This document shows, one piece after another, positions 60,079 through 64,000 of a stretch of DNA of 64,000 bases. The DNA comes from CF-13 sp036782775 (GTDB taxonomy: Bacteria; Chloroflexota; Dormibacteria; CF-121): positions 1-64,000 of the forward strand of contig DAIPYJ010000008.1 of assembly GCA_036782775.1 (NCBI GenBank). The letters run 5' to 3'. How positions within the stretch are numbered: position 1 is the first letter of the stretch; each line of letters opens with the position of its first letter. Position numbers and translations under genes: made by a program. The notes under the pieces were generated by a model. The model had not been told where the DNA came from. It did no database searches and was given only the letters and a program-made list of their open reading frames with translations.

Positions 60079-60850
60079 AGGCGACACCATCTGGCGAACC
60101 GCGGCGGCGCTGCGCCGCCAGTTGCTGGGCAAGCTCGTCGTCGATGCGCGGCCCGATGCCCTCGGGCGATTGAAGGGCCAGCGACTCGAAAGCGTCGAGC
60201 CGAACGGCAAGCATCTGCTGATGCGCTTCGAGCGCGGCGTCGTCCTCCATTCGCATATGCGCATGACCGGCGCCTGGCATCTATACCGGCCGGGTGAGCG
60301 CTGGAGGCAACCGGAACGCCGCGCAACCGCCGTGCTGTCCTTCGACGATGCGGTCGCGGTCTGCTTCGCCGCGCCGGTCATGGAACTGACTGCCGATGAG
60401 CGCCTGCCGGTGCAGCATCTGGGCCCCGACGTCCTGGCCGATCCCTTCGACCTCGATGAGGTGGTCCGGCGGGTTTGGCTGAGCGAACCGACGACGCTCG
60501 GCGAACTGCTGCTCGATCAGCGCGTCTGCGCCGGCATCGGCAACATCTATAAGTGCGAATCGCTCTGGCTGCATCGGCTCGATCCATGGATGGACCCGCG
60601 CGGCCTCGATGACGAAGCGCTTCGAGGCCTGTACCTGACGGCACGGGATTTGATGCGCCGCAACCTGACGACGCCGATTCGTGCTCAGCGCCATGCCGTC
60701 CACGGCCATGCTCGCCGGCCGTGTCCGCGCTGCGGCTCGGCAATCCGCATCCGGGCGCAGGGCGAGCAGGCCCGATTGACGTACTACTGCCCGGCTTGCC
60801 AGAAGACAGCCATTCCTGAATCGGCAAGGAAATCGGCGCCATGGCGATGA
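60071..60850 (+). CDS. nei: Fpg/Nei-family DNA glycosylase (endonuclease VIII-like)
   Basis: A 259-residue bifunctional DNA glycosylase/AP lyase. After start the Pro2-Glu3 catalytic pair is in VPEGDTIWRTAAALRRQLLG; GKHLLMRFERGVVLHSHMRM, GIGNIYKCESLWLHRLDPW (H2TH) and a zinc finger CPRCG...CPACQKT follow. It removes oxidised pyrimidines. GTG 60071 overlaps the lhr stop by 8 bp, so the two repair genes are co-translated. Confidence 0.93.
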   Translation: MPEGDTIWRTAAALRRQLLGKLVVDARPDALGRLKGQRLESVEPNGKHLLMRFERGVVLHSHMRMTGAWHLYRPGERWRQPERRATAVLSFDDAVAVCFAAPVMELTADERLPVQHLGPDVLADPFDLDEVVRRVWLSEPTTLGELLLDQRVCAGIGNIYKCESLWLHRLDPWMDPRGLDDEALRGLYLTARDLMRRNLTTPIRAQRHAVHGHARRPCPRCGSAIRIRAQGEQARLTYYCPACQKTAIPESARKSAPWR

Positions 60851-60868
60851 CTTCATCGAGGCGCAACC

Positions 60869-61372
60869 GTGATCCAATTCGGCACCGTCCTCCAAGCCGG
60901 CAAGCGACTGCTCACCACCCGGTGGACCTATGTGGGCGTAGCCGTGGTCGCGATGGTGGCGGCGACCTCGATGGCATTAGGCGGCGGCACCGGCTCCTGT
61001 AACGAGTCGAAGGGACAGCTTGGCAGCCGGCTCAGCGAGCTCGAGAAGACCTATGCAGCGACCTACAGCGAGGCGAGTGCCGACATGCAGAACTGCCAAT
61101 CCCTCGATTGCGAACGTCCTGTGAAACTCGAGATCGCCACTGCGCTACGCAGCTACAGCCAGGGACTGAACCAAATTTGCTGGCCGCCCGCCGATCAATC
61201 CCCGGTCAAGGCGCTGATCGCCGCCAACGCCAGTGCAGCCGCGGCGTACAGCAGCTGGGCCGATGCCACGACGCCAGCGGATGACCAGGTGTTCGCGACT
61301 GCGGCTGAGCGTGCCGTGCGGCGCCAGCAGGCCACATCGACGAGCCTGACGATCGTCGCCAGCGATCGCTAG
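60869..61372 (+). CDS. Secreted or membrane-anchored hypothetical protein (167 aa)
   Basis: One N-terminal helix (WTYVGVAVVAMVAATSMALGG) follows a basic start; the remaining ~125 residues are helical with four cysteines (SCNESKGQ; NCQSLDCER; QICWPPADQ) that could form disulfides outside the cell. GTG 60869 is 18 bp after nei. No family recognised. Confidence 0.6.
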   Translation: MIQFGTVLQAGKRLLTTRWTYVGVAVVAMVAATSMALGGGTGSCNESKGQLGSRLSELEKTYAATYSEASADMQNCQSLDCERPVKLEIATALRSYSQGLNQICWPPADQSPVKALIAANASAAAAYSSWADATTPADDQVFATAAERAVRRQQATSTSLTIVASDR

Positions 61373-61435
61373 CCAACCTGGCCGTGCGCTAGCTTTTGAA
61401 CCATCCGGGACGATATAAAGGCTGCTGTACGAAGA

Positions 61436-61699
61436 GTGTTTCCGTCCAACGACTTGGACGACGTCATCGGCTGGCTGAACCGGCTGGATTCAGATCGGCT
61501 TCAAGTCGCCGTCCTGGTCGGAGCGACCTGGCACGGAAAGCCGTTCCTGAAGGGAAAGAGTGCCTTAATGAGAGTCCGGGATATCGTCGAGACTGCTCTG
61601 GTCGACGACCGCGACGTGCTCATGAATGAATACGATGAGCGGATCGATTACAAGGGCGAACTCAAACGTCTTGGTCTTGACCGTCCTTACCCTCTCTAG
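61436..61699 (+). CDS. Hypothetical protein (87 aa)
   Basis: A short soluble protein (VFPSNDLDDVIGWLNRLDSD, LQVAVLVGATWHGKPFLKGK, MRVRDIVETALVDDRDVLMN) with an acidic C-terminal half. GTG 61436 is a guess; no clear ribosome site, and TATAAA lies ~17 nt upstream. Amino-acid use is protein-like. No family recognised. Confidence 0.5.
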   Translation: MFPSNDLDDVIGWLNRLDSDRLQVAVLVGATWHGKPFLKGKSALMRVRDIVETALVDDRDVLMNEYDERIDYKGELKRLGLDRPYPL

Positions 61700-61765
61700 T
61701 CTCGGGCATTCGTTCGACCTGACCTGCCGAACAGGGTGTAACACCGTCCGGTATCTAATCTGGCA

Positions 61766-62132
61766 GTGGCGCTAGACGACGTAACACGTCGAGTCGTCGA
61801 AGCGTACTTCAATGCCTGGACAAACCACCGGCCTGATGACGCGTTCGCCCTTTTGGCCGACGACTTACGTTTGCCGGCCGACTGCCAGCTACGACAGCGC
61901 TGCAGCCTTTCGGCCGGCGCTCGATGGCTTCGCCGCGATGACGCGTTCCGCCAGGGTCGTGGAACTCATCGTGAATGGGAACCGTGCCGCCCTTCTGTAC
62001 GACTGCACCCTGCCAGATCCGGTCGGCACCCTGCGGATTGCGTCGTTCTTCACGGTTGACGACGGCAAGATCACCTCGTACGACACCCGCTTTGACGCGA
62101 CCGACCTTCGCGGCCTGCTTGCCAACCGATAA
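61766..62132 (+). pseudogene. SnoaL/NTF2-like protein gene with a frameshift
   Basis: The first frame (GTG 61766) encodes LDDVTRRVVEAYFNAWTNHR and PDDAFALLADDLRL, a normal SnoaL start, then loses homology near 61875. The rest is in a second frame: PTASYDSAAAFRPALDGFAA, RVVELIVNGNRAALLYDCTL, VGTLRIASFFTVDDGKI, SYDTRFDATDLRGLL. Together they make one ~120-residue cone-fold polyketide-cyclase-like protein. A single-base indel, real or from sequencing, between 61865 and 61890 explains the break. TCTAAT ends 6 nt before the GTG. Confidence 0.75.
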
Positions 62133-62146
62133 CGGCGCCCACGACT

Positions 62147-62860
62147 TTAACGGCCGTATAGCGGGATCGCCGTTCCGTTGATGGCATCGGCGGCATCGCT
62201 GCATAGATAGGCGATCACCGCGGCGATCTCCGCAGGTGGCACGGCTTTCTGGAGCAATTTTTCGGGCATCGTTCGACGGTTCGCCGGCGTATCGATAACC
62301 CAGGGTAGGACGCAGTTGACGCGAACCCCGTCACGCTTGAGCTCGGTAGCCAACACCTCTGTCAGCTTCAGGACGCCGGCCTTCGCGACCGCATAGGCCG
62401 CCCCGCCGGAATCAGCGGTCACTGCCGCCCGTGAGGAGACGTTGACGATGCCACCCGATCTGCCACCATCGGCCCTCGAGGACATCCGTCGGGCGGCCGC
62501 GCGGCACGACCACCAGGTCGATGCGAGGTTGAGGTCGAGCATCATGGCGAAGTCGTCGGGCCTGCTCTCGGCGACGGTCCCGGCGCGAAAGCCGCCGGTG
62601 GCATTGACGACCCAGCGCGGGACGCCGACGCGGTCGATCCGCTCCCACAGGTCGTCGACGGACAAGCGTTGCGTGAGATCCGCGGTGTCGCCGGTCACGA
62701 AGCCGCCGCCTTCGCGCCTTGGATAACGAGACTCGAGCTCGGTCACCTCGGCTCGCGAGCGAGCGACGGCGATGACATGATCGCCGCGCCGTACGAATGC
62801 ATCGACGATCGCCGCGCCAAGGGCGCCGGTCGCGCCGCAGATCACCGCGATGTCGCTCAT
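62147..62860 (-). CDS. Short-chain dehydrogenase/reductase
   Basis: A 237-residue classical SDR. The cofactor motif is CGATGALGAAIVDAF with an Arg (ARSRAE) suggesting NADP(H); VNATGG replaces NNAG; the catalytic set is NVSSRAAVT and YAVAKAG (Ser-Tyr-Lys), then NCVLPWVIDTPANR. ATG 62860 overlaps the preceding RibD-like stop as ATGA, so it shares an operon with folE and a DHFR-like reductase; a pterin or sugar-type substrate is possible but unproven. Confidence 0.9.
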   Translation of the reverse strand: MSDIAVICGATGALGAAIVDAFVRRGDHVIAVARSRAEVTELESRYPRREGGGFVTGDTADLTQRLSVDDLWERIDRVGVPRWVVNATGGFRAGTVAESRPDDFAMMLDLNLASTWWSCRAAARRMSSRADGGRSGGIVNVSSRAAVTADSGGAAYAVAKAGVLKLTEVLATELKRDGVRVNCVLPWVIDTPANRRTMPEKLLQKAVPPAEIAAVIAYLCSDAADAINGTAIPLYGR

Positions 62861-63663
62861 CTCAAGGCGTACCGAAGGAACAGATGCGATTCATGGCGCC
62901 GGATGCTGAGGAGGCGACCCCATTTCGGGGAACGCCCGAACTCGATGCCGAGGATGATTCCAAATGATTGCTCGCCGCGCTGGCCGGCCAGGGAAGGCGA
63001 GACTGTCAAAAACAGTTGATCGACGTGATTGCTCTTCACCAACTGCCCGAACAGGCGCGGGCCGCCTTCGGTCAGGATGGTGCGAAGCCCTTCGGCTCGC
63101 AACGCGCCAAAGATATCTTTCGGTTCGATGCGATCGTCGGCGATCGCGCGGACTTCGGTTGCGGCCGGCAGTTTTGTCTCTAGATCGGCGGCGGTTTTCT
63201 TCGTAGTCAGCACGAGGGCACCCGCCTGCAGGGCGCGGTCCGATGGGTCGAGGTCACCGCTGCCCGTCACAATCACGAGCCTGGGTGCGGCATCTCGCTT
63301 GAGACGGTCGCGTAACTCGCGGAAGGCACTGGCACCATCCGGAAAGATGAACTCCGGCGTCCACAGCGCGCGACCACCCTCCGCGCGAACGGTTCCAGCG
63401 CCGACCAGCACGGCATCGGCGAAGGCACGCAGCAGGCCCATGAGGAATCGGTCCGCGGGATTGCGACCGCTGATAATCCCGCCCGAGGGCGCTGTCCCGG
63501 CCTCGATGGCGACGATGCCGTCGATGGAGCTGACGAAGTTCGCATAGACCGCCCCTTCCGGAATGTCGAGTCCGCCATCGTAGAGCTCATTGAGCTGCTG
63601 CGGCAGTGATCCCGCCGGTAACCCAGCAGACTCATACAGCCGGCTGAGCGGTGGCAGCGTCAG
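62857..63663 (-). CDS. RibD C-terminal/DHFR-fold reductase, probable CTG start
   Basis: A 268-residue RibD-C (bacterial bifunctional deaminase-reductase C-terminal) domain protein. Domain blocks are YANFVSSIDGIVAIEAG, ISGRNPADRFLMGLLRAFAD, VLVGAGTVRAEGG and LTEGGPRLFGQLV. The first in-frame ATG is at 63441, in the middle of the fold; the upstream frame PPLSRLYESAGLPAGSLPQQ and LNELYDGGLDIPEG is clearly conserved protein. The only start serving it is CTG 63663, which overlaps the folE stop as CTGA. It probably reduces a pterin- or pyrimidine-type substrate with NADPH. Confidence 0.85.
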   Translation of the reverse strand: MTLPPLSRLYESAGLPAGSLPQQLNELYDGGLDIPEGAVYANFVSSIDGIVAIEAGTAPSGGIISGRNPADRFLMGLLRAFADAVLVGAGTVRAEGGRALWTPEFIFPDGASAFRELRDRLKRDAAPRLVIVTGSGDLDPSDRALQAGALVLTTKKTAADLETKLPAATEVRAIADDRIEPKDIFGALRAEGLRTILTEGGPRLFGQLVKSNHVDQLFLTVSPSLAGQRGEQSFGIILGIEFGRSPKWGRLLSIRRHESHLFLRYALR

Positions 63664-64000
63664 AGCTGGTCGCGAATGCCGGCGCGAGCCATCTTGAGGA
63701 ACTCTTCTCGCAGCTCCGGATTCCCTTCGTACGTGCCTCGCCAGAAGGTGGTCCGCGTGGTCGAGTCGCTCTCGCGCACGCCGCGCATCTGCGTGCAGAG
63801 GTGCGCCGCCTCGAGATAGACGGCCACGCCGTGCGCCTGCAGGATGCGCGATAGCGCCCCCGTGATCTCTTTCCCCATCCGCTCCTGGACCGTGAAGCGG
63901 CGGGCGAACAGCCGCACCAATCGGGTCAGCTTGGAGATGCCAATGATGTGCTCGTGCGCCACGTAGCCGACGTAGGCATGGCCGAAAAACGGAAAGGCGT
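63660..64000 (-). CDS. folE: GTP cyclohydrolase I (5' end beyond window)
   Basis: The 3' part (113 codons) of type I GTP cyclohydrolase: FPFFGHAYVGYVAHEHIIGI, SKLTRLVRLFARRFTVQERM, GKEITGALSRILQAHGVAVY, CTQMRGVRESDSTTRTTFW. The zinc Cys (HLCTQMRGV) is present; the zinc ligands of the N-terminal CEHHxxP motif lie outside the window. It opens GTP to 7,8-dihydroneopterin triphosphate for folate or other pterins. The gene continues past 64000. Confidence 0.94.
   Translation of the reverse strand, partial: AFPFFGHAYVGYVAHEHIIGISKLTRLVRLFARRFTVQERMGKEITGALSRILQAHGVAVYLEAAHLCTQMRGVRESDSTTRTTFWRGTYEGNPELREEFLKMARAGIRDQL

Overview
The window is 64 kb of GC-rich bacterial DNA, most likely from a metagenome-assembled genome. 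It holds a 10-N scaffold gap at 58243-58252 with a chimeric contig end beside it. Tightly packed operons with ATGA/GTGA/CTGA overlaps, many promoters set 6-8 nt before the start codon (leaderless mRNAs), an F420-dependent LLM oxidoreductase, a LysW-type lysine pathway and an lhr-nei pair together suggest a Chloroflexota/Dormibacterota-like terrestrial bacterium. That placement is an inference; there is no rRNA or ribosomal marker here, and no tRNA, CRISPR array, insertion sequence or phage module was found.

1-8.9 kb: end of a GAF/coiled-coil gene, cpaF (pilus/secretion ATPase), a NarL-type two-component pair, a TPR-CAP lipoprotein and pxpA. 8.9-13.8 kb: a membrane-anchored formate dehydrogenase (NrfD, iron-sulfur beta subunit and a selenocysteine-containing alpha subunit whose UGA is followed by a SECIS-like hairpin). 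14-16.7 kb: a Tat-exported DUF1800/DUF1501 pair. 16.7-31.5 kb: mixed housekeeping and regulatory genes, including AraC/LysE, an MBL hydrolase, dodecin, an unrecognised two-gene unit, ammonium transporter, DtxR/ZIP metal pair, amidohydrolase, two DksA-like zinc proteins, F420 enzyme, a PspC/toastrack envelope-stress cluster, isocitrate lyase and a LysR regulator. 31.5-37 kb: an ABC exporter followed by its likely two-component system, then YbjQ, a membrane protein and a C39-like peptidase.

37-50.6 kb is the most remarkable part. On the minus strand lies argG1-argH-argR-argG2. A short divergent promoter region with two ARG-box-like palindromes separates it from a LysX paralogue that looks like ArgX. 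Next comes a strong promoter, a T-box leader with a lysine AAG specifier, a terminator, and the nine-gene unit hcs-lysT-lysU-lysW-lysX-lysK-lysY-lysZ-lysJ. With two LysW ligases (ArgX-like and LysX) but one copy of lysW/Z/Y/J/K, the layout suggests one carrier protein serving both arginine and lysine synthesis, an arrangement described in Sulfolobus.

50.6-64 kb: DinB-like protein, MFS transporter, a protein with two nuclease-like halves, YggT, a PanE-like reductase, the lhr helicase interrupted by the scaffold gap, nei, small hypotheticals, a frameshifted SnoaL-like gene, and at the right edge folE (partial), a RibD-like reductase and an SDR. Three genes (argH, the 19.3-kb hypothetical and the RibD-like gene) appear to start at CTG within CTGA stop/start overlaps.
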